Shown: positions 21,285 through 30,650, counted from the first letter of the stretch. The stretch is DNA of 64,000 bases from Coriobacteriales bacterium OH1046 (GCA_004010535.1 RQYE01000007.1:62001-126000), one strand, 5' to 3'. Numbers and translations are program-made. Notes: generated from the letters alone by a model not told the origin.

Positions 21285-23090
21285 GTGGCCATCACGGCGG
21301 GCACCTACACCATCCGCTCCGCCATGGACCCCACCATCGTGCTCGACGTGGAGGGCAACTCCACCGCGTCGGGCGCGAACATCGAGCTGTGGAGCGACAA
21401 CGGGGGGCTCAACCAGGTCTGGGACGTGCAGCGCGCCTCGTCGACCTACTGCAGGATCGTGTCGGCCCGATCGGGGCTGCTCGTGGACAGCTCCAACGCC
21501 GTCCCGGCGAACGGGAGGAACATCCTGCAGTACCGCGACACGGGCGGCGACAACCAGCAGTGGGCGATCGCGGACAGCGGCCAGACGATCGCGGTCAACG
21601 GCGCGGCGTACCCGCTCTACCGCATCGAGTCGCGCATGGACCGCTCCTACTGCATGGACGCGAGCGGGGAGGGGTCCGCGCCGGGCACCAACGTCATCCT
21701 GTGGCGGGCCAAGGACCCCGCCGCCCTGAACCAGCTCTGGCTCCTCATGCCGACCTCCATCCCCTCGGCGCGCCTGCTGGCCCCCTCATCCGGGGGCGTC
21801 TCGGCTTCGGCGCAATCCGGAGGCTCGAGGACGCTGGCGACGGCTCCGACCGCGACCGCCGTCTACCCGTCATGGGTCGGGACCGGCTCGTCGTGGCAGG
21901 TGCGCTACCGCACCGCGACGCGGGGCGTCTCGGACGCCGACGTGGGCGCGTGGTCTGCTTGGAAGTGCCTTGCCGACGGCTCCACGGCCAACGGGGGCTG
22001 GGGGGCCGTGGGGACGGTCGAGCCCGTCACCGCGTCCGGCGGCAGGATCCGCGCGACGCACGGCATCCCCATCGTCCTCGGCTCGACTAATGACAAGGTG
22101 GAGCTCCGATTCGAGGCGCGGCGCTTCGAGGCCGACTTCGAAGCCGGCTTCGACGCCCACGGCACGGCTGCATCATTCAAGGCGAGCGCCGTCACCCATC
22201 CGTCCCTCTCCATCGACAGCCTCGTCTGGACGCCGGATGGGGTGAGGCTCACGCCGGCCACCGAACGCGGTGGGGCATCCTACGTGCTCGAGATAGACGG
22301 CATCACCAAGCAGCCGATGAGGTATTCGGGCGTGCAGGCGGGCGACTACCTGCATGTCCCGTCGGACATGCTCGCCGCGATCCCCGCGAACGGGGAATCG
22401 TACACGGTGCGGCTGTCGCTGACCACCGCAGACGGTGCCGCAGCCAAATCCACCGGAGCTGTCGCCTGCGCCTACAGCGCGAGCAGCGGGCTTACGATCT
22501 CGCCATCGTTCTCCGAGCAGGCGCACGGCGTCAGGACCGTCGATCTGTCGGCCTATCCGAAGCGCAACGTCTGGGTCGTGAGCGGCGGGGAAGCCCATCC
22601 CATGCGCGAGTCCGGCGGGGTCTTCTGGATAGCCCCGCCCCAGGGCGTGCCCTACTCCATCTTCGTGCAGGTCGAGAATCAGGCCGGGGCGTGGGGCGCG
22701 TGGCATGCCGACTACCCGGCGGTCGCGGTTGATGGGCATCTGCTCACCTACGAGGGCGGGACCCTCCGCATCGGCATGGGGCTCGGCAAGCCGCCGTCCG
22801 CGTCGTGGAGGGTCAGGGCGAACACCTCTTCCAGCTTCCTCACGGGCGGGATCTTCGAGGCAACGGCGGCGGGGGAGGGTCTCTCGGAGGTCGGAGTCCT
22901 CCAAGGATCGGAGCACGGGGACCCGGCTGGGATCCACGCCGCCGCAGACTCCCTGCTCGAAGCCGTCTACGCATGGTACCGGGGCGATCGAGGCGAGCTC
23001 ATCCGCGTCGCGGCGGAGTCGGCGAACGTCGATGAGCACGATTGGGAATGGGCGGATGTCTCGGTGACCATGAGGAGGACGGATGATTGA
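21285..23090 (+). CDS. distal tail protein with N-terminal ricin-type lectin domain
   Basis: Residues 1 to about 150 form a ricin B beta-trefoil. The QxW-type repeats are seen as LNQVWDV, NQQWAI and LNQLWLL, each preceded by short strands such as VLDVEGNST and YCMDASGEG. The remaining 450 residues are beta-rich, Trp-containing modules (WSAWKCLADGS, VWTPDGVRLTP) like distal-tail/Dit proteins, ending before a second tail protein. Ricin modules bind sugars, so it may bind host or mucus glycans during adsorption. The start is the GTG at 21285 and its end overlaps the next gene. Confidence 0.7.
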   Translation: MAITAGTYTIRSAMDPTIVLDVEGNSTASGANIELWSDNGGLNQVWDVQRASSTYCRIVSARSGLLVDSSNAVPANGRNILQYRDTGGDNQQWAIADSGQTIAVNGAAYPLYRIESRMDRSYCMDASGEGSAPGTNVILWRAKDPAALNQLWLLMPTSIPSARLLAPSSGGVSASAQSGGSRTLATAPTATAVYPSWVGTGSSWQVRYRTATRGVSDADVGAWSAWKCLADGSTANGGWGAVGTVEPVTASGGRIRATHGIPIVLGSTNDKVELRFEARRFEADFEAGFDAHGTAASFKASAVTHPSLSIDSLVWTPDGVRLTPATERGGASYVLEIDGITKQPMRYSGVQAGDYLHVPSDMLAAIPANGESYTVRLSLTTADGAAAKSTGAVACAYSASSGLTISPSFSEQAHGVRTVDLSAYPKRNVWVVSGGEAHPMRESGGVFWIAPPQGVPYSIFVQVENQAGAWGAWHADYPAVAVDGHLLTYEGGTLRIGMGLGKPPSASWRVRANTSSSFLTGGIFEATAAGEGLSEVGVLQGSEHGDPAGIHAAADSLLEAVYAWYRGDRGELIRVAAESANVDEHDWEWADVSVTMRRTDD

Positions 23091-24141
23091 TTGGTCGGGC
23101 CGGGAGATCCGGCACCGGGTGGAGCTCGTGATGGTCAACCCCCACGACCTCGATGACGAGATCGGCCTGCTCGGCCATGTGGTCGGGTCCTCGAAGCTCA
23201 CGCACGGCTATTACACGGAGGAGCGCATCGGCGGGACGGTCGTGACGCGCTCGTTCGCCTCGTATGCCGATAACGCCTTCATCCGCGTCTACCACATCGC
23301 AGATGGGGAGCGCATGGAGCGCGGGACGTTCGCGATCCGCCGCGCGTCCCCGAAGACGGGTGCGGGATCCATCGACATGGAGCTGTCCCTCATGAGCGCG
23401 CTCGGCATGATGTCCGAGGACATCGACGCGTGGCCCATGGCGATAGGGAAGGGCGCACGCACCAAGGATGTGATCGCCGCCATCTGCGGCAAGGCCGGGA
23501 GGGGCCATGCCCTCTCGCCCGCCTTCATCGACTACGTATGGCGTGCGGGAAGGGTCATGGAGGCGGGGAAGTCCCTGCTTTCGAGGCTCTACGAGATATG
23601 CACCGCATCATCGAACCGGCTTGACGTCGACCCGCACGGCATCGTGACATTCGAGCGGTACGCCAACCCTGCGGACAAGGACCCCTCGATGTTGGTCGAC
23701 GTGGGAGACCCCCGCTCGGTCGTCATCGACGGCACTGTCGTGCCGGGGACCGACCTGTTCTCGCGGCCCTCGCGGTCCATCGTCTCCCACAGGGATGGCG
23801 ATGACCTTCTGGCCGCGCAGGCCGACCTCCCCGCGACGGATCCCGCGAGCTTCGAGCGGCGCGGATACCGGATAGCCCGCGTCCACGAGCTTGCGGACAT
23901 GGGCGGGCCCAAGACGGTCTCCCATGCGCAGGAGCTCGCGAGGGGCTATCTCGCCGCCGACTCGGCACCCACCGGGACGTGGGAGCTGGAGACGATGTGG
24001 ATGCCCCTCGGGCAGGGGGACGTGGTCTCCTTCGCGCCGAGGGGCTACGACCCATGGGGGGACGGGTCGCCGCGCAAGTGCCTCGTCCAATCGGTAGACG
24101 AGGATGCCTACTCGCTCAAGCTCAAGCTCAAGGAGGTGTGA
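23083..24141 (+). CDS. minor tail protein (Tal/baseplate hub-like)
   Basis: The 352-residue protein starts MIDWSGREIRHRVELVMVNP and continues through a YYTEERIGGTVVTRSF strand region to a helical/beta C-terminus ending YSLKLKLKEV. The position between a distal tail protein and the fibre, and the overall form, fit the N-terminal hub part of Tal proteins (gp27-like). No peptidase or lysozyme motif is apparent, so cell-wall digestion is not claimed. Confidence 0.55.
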   Translation: MIDWSGREIRHRVELVMVNPHDLDDEIGLLGHVVGSSKLTHGYYTEERIGGTVVTRSFASYADNAFIRVYHIADGERMERGTFAIRRASPKTGAGSIDMELSLMSALGMMSEDIDAWPMAIGKGARTKDVIAAICGKAGRGHALSPAFIDYVWRAGRVMEAGKSLLSRLYEICTASSNRLDVDPHGIVTFERYANPADKDPSMLVDVGDPRSVVIDGTVVPGTDLFSRPSRSIVSHRDGDDLLAAQADLPATDPASFERRGYRIARVHELADMGGPKTVSHAQELARGYLAADSAPTGTWELETMWMPLGQGDVVSFAPRGYDPWGDGSPRKCLVQSVDEDAYSLKLKLKEV

Positions 24142-24142
24142 C

Positions 24143-27067
24143 ATGGATGACTTCGAGCTGGCGCAGGCCCTCTTCGGGCGCAAGGACGAGGATCATCCGA
24201 ATGCCGTCACCAAGACGACCGCGACCGCCGTATCAGACTCCGTCGGCGGGAAGGTCGTGGTGGATCTCGGGGGGCTCTCCGTCACCCAGGACGGGACCCA
24301 GGGAATCGAGGTCGATACGATCCCGTCGGTGCTGGCGGGGCAGGAGGTCTCCGTCGAGATCGTCGGCGGCAGGGCCACGGTCACCGGCGTCGTCGGCTGG
24401 GGCGACTCGCTTGCATCCGACGTGGCCGGAGCCGCCGCGCTCGCCGGGGCGGCGGTGCAGTCCGTGGACGTGGAGTACGCGCAGTCCGCGAGCCAGACCG
24501 TCCCGCCCACGGGCGGGTGGTCCACCGACGCCCCGCAATGGCAGGAGGGCATGCACATCTGGCAGAGGACCAGGACCGTCGCGGCCTCGGGGGAGTCCTG
24601 CAGCGATCCCGTGTGCATCAGCGGGCGGGACGGGCAGGACGGGGCGCAGGGACCCCAGGGAGCCACCGGCGCGACCGGCACGGGCGTGTCGGCCATCGAG
24701 GAGCAGTACTACCTGTCCACCTCGGCGTCGTCCCCGACCGGGGGCTCGTGGAGCGACGCGCAACCCCAGTGGCAGGAGGGCATGCACATCTGGACGCGCT
24801 CCAAGGTCACGTGGACGGACGGCGCGACCACCCACACGGCCCCCGTGCTCGCCCAGGCGGTGAACGGGGCCAACTCGTCGGCTGCGTCGGCGCAGCAGGC
24901 GGCCTCGCAGGCGCAGGCGGACGTGGACGCCTCCCGCAGCTGGTACGCCGAGTGCGCCACCGCCGCTGCCACAGCCGCCAAGGTTGCGGCCATCGTCCCG
25001 GCCACGGACGCCTTCGCGCTCGCGCCGGGCAGGACCGTCTTCGTGCGCTTCGCCGCCACCAACACCGCATCAGTCTCCTCGCTGACCCTTGATGTCAACG
25101 GAACCGGGGCCAAGCCGGTGAGGCACATCTACAACGGCACCCTGACCACGCTCTACTCGCCGTCGCACCTCGCGGCGGGCATCACCTACCAGTGCACCTA
25201 CGACGGCTCCGTGTGGATCGTCTCCCAGAACGTGAACTTCGACACCTACGACCGCGTGAGGCACTCCTCCGCCGTCAAGGCCGCTGCGGCCATAGCCGCA
25301 TGGCGGATGGTCTGCGGCACCGACGCGGGGTACCGGGTGCTCGCGGCCGGCGTTTCCTTCGACGCCTCATACCCGCTGCTCTACGCCACCGTTGCGATAT
25401 CGGCGGGCGCGGCGTCGGCGTACACCTACGATGCCTACCCCGGCGCCTCCGCCGTAAACCATGGGTTCGGCTCCGGCGCTGTCGGCAGGATGCTCTACCT
25501 CAAGGGCACGCTCTCGGGCGGCACCTTCACCGCCGCGTCCTCCGGCTGGCTCACGACCGCGACCCCGACCTCCGAGGACGGCATGCTCTACATCCCGCTC
25601 GGGGTCATGCAGTCCGCGACGCACCTCTACTTCGCGCCGTCCATGGACCTCCACGGATTCGCCGACGGGAGGTTCCAGCGCCTCGACCGGGCGGCGCTCT
25701 CGATCGCCGACGCCGCGAGGTCCGTGGCGGACGCCACGGCCCAGCACTTCTGGTCGGATTCCGACGGGGCGCACGTCACGCAGGCGGCGCAGGCGGAGTG
25801 GGAGGCTTCGCACTCCGGGCCGAACTCCCTGTGGAACTCCCTCGGCATGCTCTTCCGCGACGGACTCACCAACCTGCTGGGGATCCTGTCCGGCCCCTCC
25901 CCAGCCGAGCGCGGCGTCGCCGTCTACGACGGGGAGGGCGACGCGGGGGCCAACATCGTGGCGAGCTTCACGGGCGCGGGGGCGCAGGTCGGCAGGGAGG
26001 GATCATCCAACATCCGCATCTCCGGGGACGGCATAGACCTGACCGGGGAGGGGGGCGCGCTCGCCGGAAGGATCGGCACCGGCGATGTCGGCACCATAGC
26101 GGCATCGGCCCAGAGATCGGGGAGCATCTACTACGGCCAGCCCGTCACCTTCCACCTCGCGCCGATGCCGATCGGGACGCCGCCGGAGATCGTCGTCACA
26201 TTCAAGTCCGGCTGGGGGGCCAGCGCGCACCCCGACGTCACGGAGATCAAGAACCACATCCTGCCGATACCCGGCGCCTGGCACCGGCACCAATTCTGGG
26301 ACCTGACGGTCGCCGCGTCGGGGGACGGCTTCGACGTCACGCTGGCCTCCCTCGATGACTACGATCCGGCCCTCGGCCGGTCGTATCAGATAACCGTCTA
26401 CTGGCACCGCGAGGGGGCGATGCCCCACGCCTTCTTCGGCACCGCAGGCGAGATGGGCCCCTACGCCTTCGCGGCGGGCATGGACAACTCCGCGACGGGG
26501 CAGGGCTCCGCCGCCCTCGGGCGCGGACTCGTAGCGTCGAGGGAGAGCCAGGCCGTCTTCGGGAGATACAACGAGGACTCCCCCGCCGCGCTGCTCATCG
26601 TCGGGAACGGCTCCGGCGACGATGACAGGTCGAACGCGCTCTCCGTCGACGTGGAGGGCAAGACGCACCTCAAGGTCGCCTACGACTCGTATATCGGCAC
26701 GGCGATGGCCCTGCACGTCGCGCAGGCCGTCGCCGCCGCCGGGACGGCGACCGGATGGGCCTACCTCGACGGCGGGCCGGGCAGCGCCAACTACTGCCGG
26801 TGGAGGCACAGGCTCGGCACCGTCTTCGTGCAGGCGTACTACGAGTCCACGGCGGGCATCCAAGCCTACGCCGCCCGCCGCTGCGGGACCATCCCCGCCC
26901 CCTACCGGCCCGACCACGAGGTGGACGCCGGGGGCTACCTCGGATCCGGCAGCAACAACACCGCAGCCATCTGGGTCGCGGCGGACGGGGGCGTCCATCT
27001 GGCGTGCGCCAACGGGGTGTCGTCGGGCAGCTTCTACGGCAGCATCAGCTACCCGAGGCAGGACTAG
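24143..27067 (+). CDS. tail fibre / receptor-binding protein
   Basis: The 974-residue protein begins MDDFELAQALFGRKDEDHPN, after a GGAGG site. It has two repeats of a GGWSTDAPQWQEGMHIW-type module (around residues 125 and 210) flanking a short collagen-like stretch (GRDGQDGAQGPQGATGATG). A long Ala-rich shaft follows, then a YadA-head-like segment (AAGMDNSATGQGSAALGRGL, SQAVFGRYN near residue 800), and a C-terminal beta domain. Collagen-like and trimeric head repeats are typical of trimeric phage fibres. It is the probable host-range determinant. Confidence 0.75.
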   Translation: MDDFELAQALFGRKDEDHPNAVTKTTATAVSDSVGGKVVVDLGGLSVTQDGTQGIEVDTIPSVLAGQEVSVEIVGGRATVTGVVGWGDSLASDVAGAAALAGAAVQSVDVEYAQSASQTVPPTGGWSTDAPQWQEGMHIWQRTRTVAASGESCSDPVCISGRDGQDGAQGPQGATGATGTGVSAIEEQYYLSTSASSPTGGSWSDAQPQWQEGMHIWTRSKVTWTDGATTHTAPVLAQAVNGANSSAASAQQAASQAQADVDASRSWYAECATAAATAAKVAAIVPATDAFALAPGRTVFVRFAATNTASVSSLTLDVNGTGAKPVRHIYNGTLTTLYSPSHLAAGITYQCTYDGSVWIVSQNVNFDTYDRVRHSSAVKAAAAIAAWRMVCGTDAGYRVLAAGVSFDASYPLLYATVAISAGAASAYTYDAYPGASAVNHGFGSGAVGRMLYLKGTLSGGTFTAASSGWLTTATPTSEDGMLYIPLGVMQSATHLYFAPSMDLHGFADGRFQRLDRAALSIADAARSVADATAQHFWSDSDGAHVTQAAQAEWEASHSGPNSLWNSLGMLFRDGLTNLLGILSGPSPAERGVAVYDGEGDAGANIVASFTGAGAQVGREGSSNIRISGDGIDLTGEGGALAGRIGTGDVGTIAASAQRSGSIYYGQPVTFHLAPMPIGTPPEIVVTFKSGWGASAHPDVTEIKNHILPIPGAWHRHQFWDLTVAASGDGFDVTLASLDDYDPALGRSYQITVYWHREGAMPHAFFGTAGEMGPYAFAAGMDNSATGQGSAALGRGLVASRESQAVFGRYNEDSPAALLIVGNGSGDDDRSNALSVDVEGKTHLKVAYDSYIGTAMALHVAQAVAAAGTATGWAYLDGGPGSANYCRWRHRLGTVFVQAYYESTAGIQAYAARRCGTIPAPYRPDHEVDAGGYLGSGSNNTAAIWVAADGGVHLACANGVSSGSFYGSISYPRQD

Positions 27068-27075
27068 GAGGCCAT

Positions 27076-27360
27076 ATGGAGGAGATGACCGAGATCGCCG
27101 CGCTCAAGGTCCGCATGGACACGGTGGAGCACCGGGTCGGCGAGCACGGCAAGGAGATAGACGCGCTGTCGCGCGACAGCACGAGGATGGACGTGATACT
27201 GGCGCGGATCGACCAGACCGTCGGCAAGATCGACGGCAAGCTCGACTCGATCAGCGCGAAGCCCGCGCAGCGGTGGGAATCGCTCACCGCGCAGGTCATA
27301 GCCATCATCGTCGCGGCCCTGCTGGCCGTGGCGCTCTACCAGATGGGCTTGAAGCCCTAG
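27076..27360 (+). CDS. XhlA-like / holin-associated membrane protein
   Basis: The 94-residue protein has an N-terminal coiled coil (AALKVRMDTVEHRVGEHGKE to about residue 60). It ends with one hydrophobic segment (VIAIIVAALLAVALYQM), the layout of haemolysin XhlA-like lysis accessory proteins. A good start signal precedes ATG 27076. It lies directly before the holin gene and probably helps the holin permeabilise the membrane. Confidence 0.65.
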   Translation: MEEMTEIAALKVRMDTVEHRVGEHGKEIDALSRDSTRMDVILARIDQTVGKIDGKLDSISAKPAQRWESLTAQVIAIIVAALLAVALYQMGLKP

Positions 27361-27374
27361 ATAAGGAGGAAAGC

Positions 27375-27584
27375 ATGAAGGAATATCCGATCCCAGATTG
27401 GCTCTACCAGGTCATGAAGTGGGCGGGGCTGATCGCCTGCCCCGCGCTCGCCGTCTTCTACGGCACGGTGGCCCCCGCGTGGGGGCTGCCCTATGCGGAC
27501 CAGATCGTCATCACGCTCAATGCGCTGGGCACCCTGATCGGCATCCTGATCGGCGCGTCCCAGCTGGCCTCGAAGGAGGTCTGA
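27375..27584 (+). CDS. phage holin
   Basis: The 69-residue protein has two membrane segments (MKWAGLIACPALAVFYGTVA and IVITLNALGTLIGILIGASQ) with a short turn, typical of small class II holins such as those of phi-LC3-type phages. AAGGAGG precedes the ATG at 27375. Holins time lysis by making membrane lesions that let endolysin reach the wall. Confidence 0.8.
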   Translation: MKEYPIPDWLYQVMKWAGLIACPALAVFYGTVAPAWGLPYADQIVITLNALGTLIGILIGASQLASKEV

Positions 27585-27585
27585 G

Positions 27586-27714
27586 ATGGAGAGGGCCGAT
27601 GAGCATCTCGACCCCATGGAGATCAGCCGCCTAGAGCAGATGGCGAAAGCTGCGGAGATCATGGACGAGCACGACAAGGAGGATGAGGATGGGGACGAGA
27701 GCGCAAGTGCTTGA
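27586..27714 (+). CDS. tiny acidic protein in the lysis cassette (42 aa)
   Basis: ATG 27586 opens a 42-residue ORF (MERADEHLDPMEISRLEQMA...) rich in Glu and Asp, starting one base after the holin stop and overlapping the endolysin start. The upstream AAGGAGG within the holin 3' end would serve it. It has no membrane segment. It could be a translation coupler for endolysin or a holin regulator; no homologue was recognised. Confidence 0.45.
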   Translation: MERADEHLDPMEISRLEQMAKAAEIMDEHDKEDEDGDESASA

Positions 27715-28342
27715 GCTTGCCAGATCGCAGGTCGGCGCGGTCGGCGGCGAGAGGTACTGGCGCGAGGCGTTCGGGTGGTCGGGCAACGGCTACCCATTCT
27801 GCGCCGTCGGGCTGAGCTGGCTCTTCGAGAAGACCGGCACCGATTGCCCCTACTTCCCGTCCACGGTCGCCTTCGACAGGCGCGACCTCGGGAGCATAGG
27901 GGGCCGCTGGGTCGGAGCGTGGGACCTGCAGCCCGGCGATCCCGTCTCGTTCGACTGGGACGGCGACGGCGGCGGCGACCACGTGGGCATCGTGGAGACC
28001 CGGTACGGCGCGGGGAGCTACCGCACAGTAGAATTCAACGTCTCCGGGAGGGTCGACTACCGCTACAGGAGCGCATCGGACGGCATATTGGGCGGCATCC
28101 GCCCCAGATACGAGGAGGAAGAAGTGACGGATTCGGACATCCAGAAGATCGCGGAGAAGGTCTGGGCCTACAGGATCGACTACAGGAACGGCATCGACGA
28201 TTCGCCGCACACCGCCAACGCGCGGAGCAGGCTCGGCTACATCGACTACATCACGCATACGATCCTGCGCAAGCTCGACGAGATCATCTCGCTGCTCAAG
28301 GGCGAGCCCGAGCGCGCGAAGGCACCTGAGGACGCCTCGTAG
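27689..28342 (+). CDS. CHAP-domain endolysin
   Basis: The 217-residue protein opens with a CHAP amidase/peptidase domain. The catalytic Cys38 is in YPFCAVGLSWLF and His98 in GDHVGIVETR, with DLQPGDPVSFDWDGDG between. The C-terminal 75 residues (VTDSDIQKIAEKVWAYRIDY and following) are helical and may bind the wall or substrate. There is no signal peptide, so export depends on the holin. The ATG at 27689 is 6 bases after AAGGAGG, whereas the ATG at 27683 abuts it. Confidence 0.85.
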   Translation: MGTRAQVLELARSQVGAVGGERYWREAFGWSGNGYPFCAVGLSWLFEKTGTDCPYFPSTVAFDRRDLGSIGGRWVGAWDLQPGDPVSFDWDGDGGGDHVGIVETRYGAGSYRTVEFNVSGRVDYRYRSASDGILGGIRPRYEEEEVTDSDIQKIAEKVWAYRIDYRNGIDDSPHTANARSRLGYIDYITHTILRKLDEIISLLKGEPERAKAPEDAS

Positions 28343-28367
28343 GGAGGCGAGGAACCGACCTGCCATG

Positions 28368-28393
28368 GCCCCCTCCTCCGGGAGGGGGCTTTT
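28368..28393 (+). terminator. Rho-independent terminator ending the late operon
   Basis: GCCCCCTCC (28368-28376), loop TCCG and GGAGGGGGC are followed by TTTT. It lies 25 bases after the endolysin stop and before the convergent accessory operon. Confidence 0.85.
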
Positions 28394-28396
28394 CCT

Positions 28397-29425
28397 CTAC
28401 CGCCCCGCGCGGTGGACGACGGTGCTGCCGTCCTCCCTCCCGCCGGGGTTGACGAGGACCGGGGGCTGCCAATGGGGCACGAGGCGGCGCTCCGGGGACC
28501 CGACCGCGCCGTGCCAGTGGCAGTGCCAGTGGCCCGCCCTCACGTGGGCCGAGACGGTGCGGCCCGAGGGCCCGCTCCCCCCGCCGCCCCCGTAGCGGAT
28601 CCTCGCGGCGCGCAGCGCGGCCCCGGCCCTGGCCCCCACGGAGTGGATGGTCGAGGGGGAGAGCCGCCTCGTGCCCCCGCCGCCGCCCGAGGGCCGGTAG
28701 ACCACCTCCCGGTCGGCCCCGTCGGAGACGAGGTAGAGCAGCAGGGAGAGGGCGTCGCCCGCCGTCTCCCTGGCCCGCGAGCGCGCCGAGGCGGCGTCGA
28801 AGCCGCCCGGCGGCCCCCCGAGCCGCCCGTACAGGGCGAGGTCGGCGTCCACGAGGGAGTCCGCGGCCCCCCCGACCGTCCCGCACGCGAGGTCGAGGGA
28901 GAGCCGCACGCAGGGCCGGCCCTCGCGCACGAGGAAGACGAGCAGCACGTCGCGCACGCCCCCGCCCGCGTCGCGCTGCGTGTCGCGCCAGGCGAAGAAT
29001 CCCGGGTGGGAGAAGGCCCGCCCGGAGGGCGACCAGCTCGAGATCGGGGCCTGCACGTACTGGATGGGGTAGGGGAGCCTCGCGAGCGCGTCGAGCGGCA
29101 TGGAGTCGGGGGAGTCCGACGCCGCGAGCGCCGCCGCGAGGTCCGGATCGAAGTCGAAGACGTGGCGGCACGAGCGCCACCTCGACCAGAGGGCGACGTC
29201 CTCGGGCACTGCGAGGGAGATGTCCTCCGACTGGGCGCGCAGCAGCTCGGCGGTGCCCATCTTGGACGGCGCGGGGAGGCCGCGCCGCCCCATGAGCCAG
29301 ACCGCCGCCGCAGCGGCCTCCTCGCCGGACGCGGCGTAGGTGCCCGCCCGGAGGTCGGCGAGCTCGGGGTTGGCCGCGAGGAAGGCGTCGATCCATCGGT
29401 CGGCGGAGGTCATACGGCGCTTCAC
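28397..29425 (-). CDS. AcrVA2-like anti-CRISPR family protein
   Basis: The 342-residue product shows the AcrVA2 plan. It has an N-terminal helical part (ADRWIDAFLAANPELADL), a mid VFDFDPDLAAAL and LPYPIQYVQAPI region, GFFAWRDTQ, ALSLLLYLVSDGAD near residue 235, IHSVGARAGAALR, and the characteristic C-terminus HVRAGHWHCHWHG followed by HWQPPVLVNPGG. Moraxella AcrVA2 ends with the corresponding GHWHGYWxG and WQPxxFVN pattern and blocks Cas12a production. Distant family members occur in many prophages without known targets, so the activity here is unproven. GTG 29425 follows GGAGG. It is last in a leftward operon after an RHH protein. Confidence 0.7.
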   Translation of the reverse strand: MKRRMTSADRWIDAFLAANPELADLRAGTYAASGEEAAAAAVWLMGRRGLPAPSKMGTAELLRAQSEDISLAVPEDVALWSRWRSCRHVFDFDPDLAAALAASDSPDSMPLDALARLPYPIQYVQAPISSWSPSGRAFSHPGFFAWRDTQRDAGGGVRDVLLVFLVREGRPCVRLSLDLACGTVGGAADSLVDADLALYGRLGGPPGGFDAASARSRARETAGDALSLLLYLVSDGADREVVYRPSGGGGGTRRLSPSTIHSVGARAGAALRAARIRYGGGGGSGPSGRTVSAHVRAGHWHCHWHGAVGSPERRLVPHWQPPVLVNPGGREDGSTVVHRAGR

Positions 29426-29435
29426 ACGAATCCTC

Positions 29436-29888
29436 CTATCTCGCGCGGTCGCCCGTGTAGATGCGGATCGCCTCGTCCACGGCGGCCCCCATGGTGGTCC
29501 CGTCGCCCGCCGCCCGGTCCTTGATGGCGCGGTAGGCGGCCTCCGAGACCGTGACGGTCATCACGCGGCTGTCGCCCTCGCCGGGAAGCCCCCACTCGGC
29601 CTCGTACTCCTCGACCTCCATGTGTCCCTCCGCCCACTCGCGGGCCTGCTCGGGAGAGAGGGGCACGATGCGCTCGCCCGACTGCGACCCCCTCCCGTAC
29701 GGCTCCGCATAGGGGCTGAGGGGCCCTCCCCACCCGTGGAGGAAGTACTCGCCCGTGCGCTTGCGGTACAGGGACTCCTCGTAGTAGTGGAAGTCGCCCC
29801 TGTCGTGCATGCCGACCGGGCTGGTCGGCTCGCACACCATGTGGGCCGTCTCGGTGTCGAAAAGCCTCCCATCGATTATCTTCCTCAT
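29436..29888 (-). CDS. two-domain protein with C-terminal ribbon-helix-helix
   Basis: The 150-residue protein opens MRKIIDGRLFDTETAHMVCE, continues ESLYRKRTGEYFLHGWGGPL, then PLSPEQAREWAEGHMEVEEY, a module common in Gram-positive mobile elements. Its last 45 residues (RVMTVTVSEAAYRAIKDRAA, GTTMGAAVDEAIRIY) look like an Arc/CopG-type ribbon-helix-helix DNA-binding domain. It ends 10 bases before the AcrVA2-like start. By analogy with Aca regulators next to anti-CRISPR genes it could repress this operon, but that is inference. Confidence 0.6.
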   Translation of the reverse strand: MRKIIDGRLFDTETAHMVCEPTSPVGMHDRGDFHYYEESLYRKRTGEYFLHGWGGPLSPYAEPYGRGSQSGERIVPLSPEQAREWAEGHMEVEEYEAEWGLPGEGDSRVMTVTVSEAAYRAIKDRAAGDGTTMGAAVDEAIRIYTGDRAR

Positions 29889-29906
29889 GCTTCCTCGCTC
29901 CTCTCC

Positions 29907-30143
29907 CTATCGGATCTCCACTTCGTAGTTCACGCCATCGACGATCACGAATCGCGCGGCGACGGTGCCCGGCCTCGCGTTGCGCCATATGATGCGCTCG
30001 TGCACCGTGCGCTCGTAGTCCACGCCGTCGATGGTGACGGTGCCGCGCTCCTTGGTGGGAAGGTCGATCGGCTTGCACGAACACTGCGGTGCCAGCTTAT
30101 GATTGCCGGGGATGATCCTGCCCGTGGCGATGATCTCCGCCAT
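29907..30143 (-). CDS. hypothetical accessory protein (78 aa)
   Basis: The 78-residue product starts MAEIIATGRIIPGNHKLAPQ and ends FVIVDGVNYEVEIR, with repeated V-T-I-D-G-V-D/N-Y strand motifs, so it is probably a small beta-rich domain. The CSC pair near residue 21 is notable. It lies three bases after the preceding gene in the leftward operon. Function is unknown; small proteins in such loci are candidates for host-defence inhibitors. Confidence 0.5.
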   Translation of the reverse strand: MAEIIATGRIIPGNHKLAPQCSCKPIDLPTKERGTVTIDGVDYERTVHERIIWRNARPGTVAARFVIVDGVNYEVEIR

Positions 30144-30146
30144 TTC

Positions 30147-30650
30147 TCAGCTCTCCCTTCCGCGCTCGGCGAGCAGGCTGTGCTCGCGCCATGACTCGTC
30201 TATGAGGTCCTGCAGATCCTCCGACACATGGCTCCTGATGTAGAGCGCCAGGAGCCTGCCGGTCCGCTGGGCCGCCTCGTAGCCCCCTTCGGCATCGCCC
30301 GCCGCGATGCCCTCGACGTACCTCTCGGCCATCATGGAGGCGAGGAGGCCCCGGAAGCTGCCTACGACCTTCCCCGCCAGCTTGTCGCCCTCCTCGCAGC
30401 CGAGCCTCAGATGCCGGGACTCGTCCCGTGCCGAGGTCCCGAAGAACCAGTGCCACGCCAGCTCCCGTGCCTGCTCGAGGGCATGCTCCCTGAAGGTCAT
30501 GCCGAGGTAGCTGCTGTAACTGTCCTCGGCACGCTCCACCATCTCAGGGATCCCCCCGAGCATGTCGTCCTCCGTGACGACATGCTCGAATCCCCTCTCA
30601 TCATCGGGGATGAAGGGGGAGTAGGAGCCGATCCTTACCTCGTCGTCCAT
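30147..30650 (-). CDS. hypothetical accessory protein (167 aa)
   Basis: The 167-residue acidic protein (MDDEVRIGSYSPFIPDDERG...) is mostly helical after residue 35, with AWHWFFG near residue 66. It has no membrane segment, signal peptide or recognised motif. It is second in the leftward accessory operon, after a strong UUCG-loop hairpin. Function is unknown. Confidence 0.5.
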   Translation of the reverse strand: MDDEVRIGSYSPFIPDDERGFEHVVTEDDMLGGIPEMVERAEDSYSSYLGMTFREHALEQARELAWHWFFGTSARDESRHLRLGCEEGDKLAGKVVGSFRGLLASMMAERYVEGIAAGDAEGGYEAAQRTGRLLALYIRSHVSEDLQDLIDESWREHSLLAERGRES

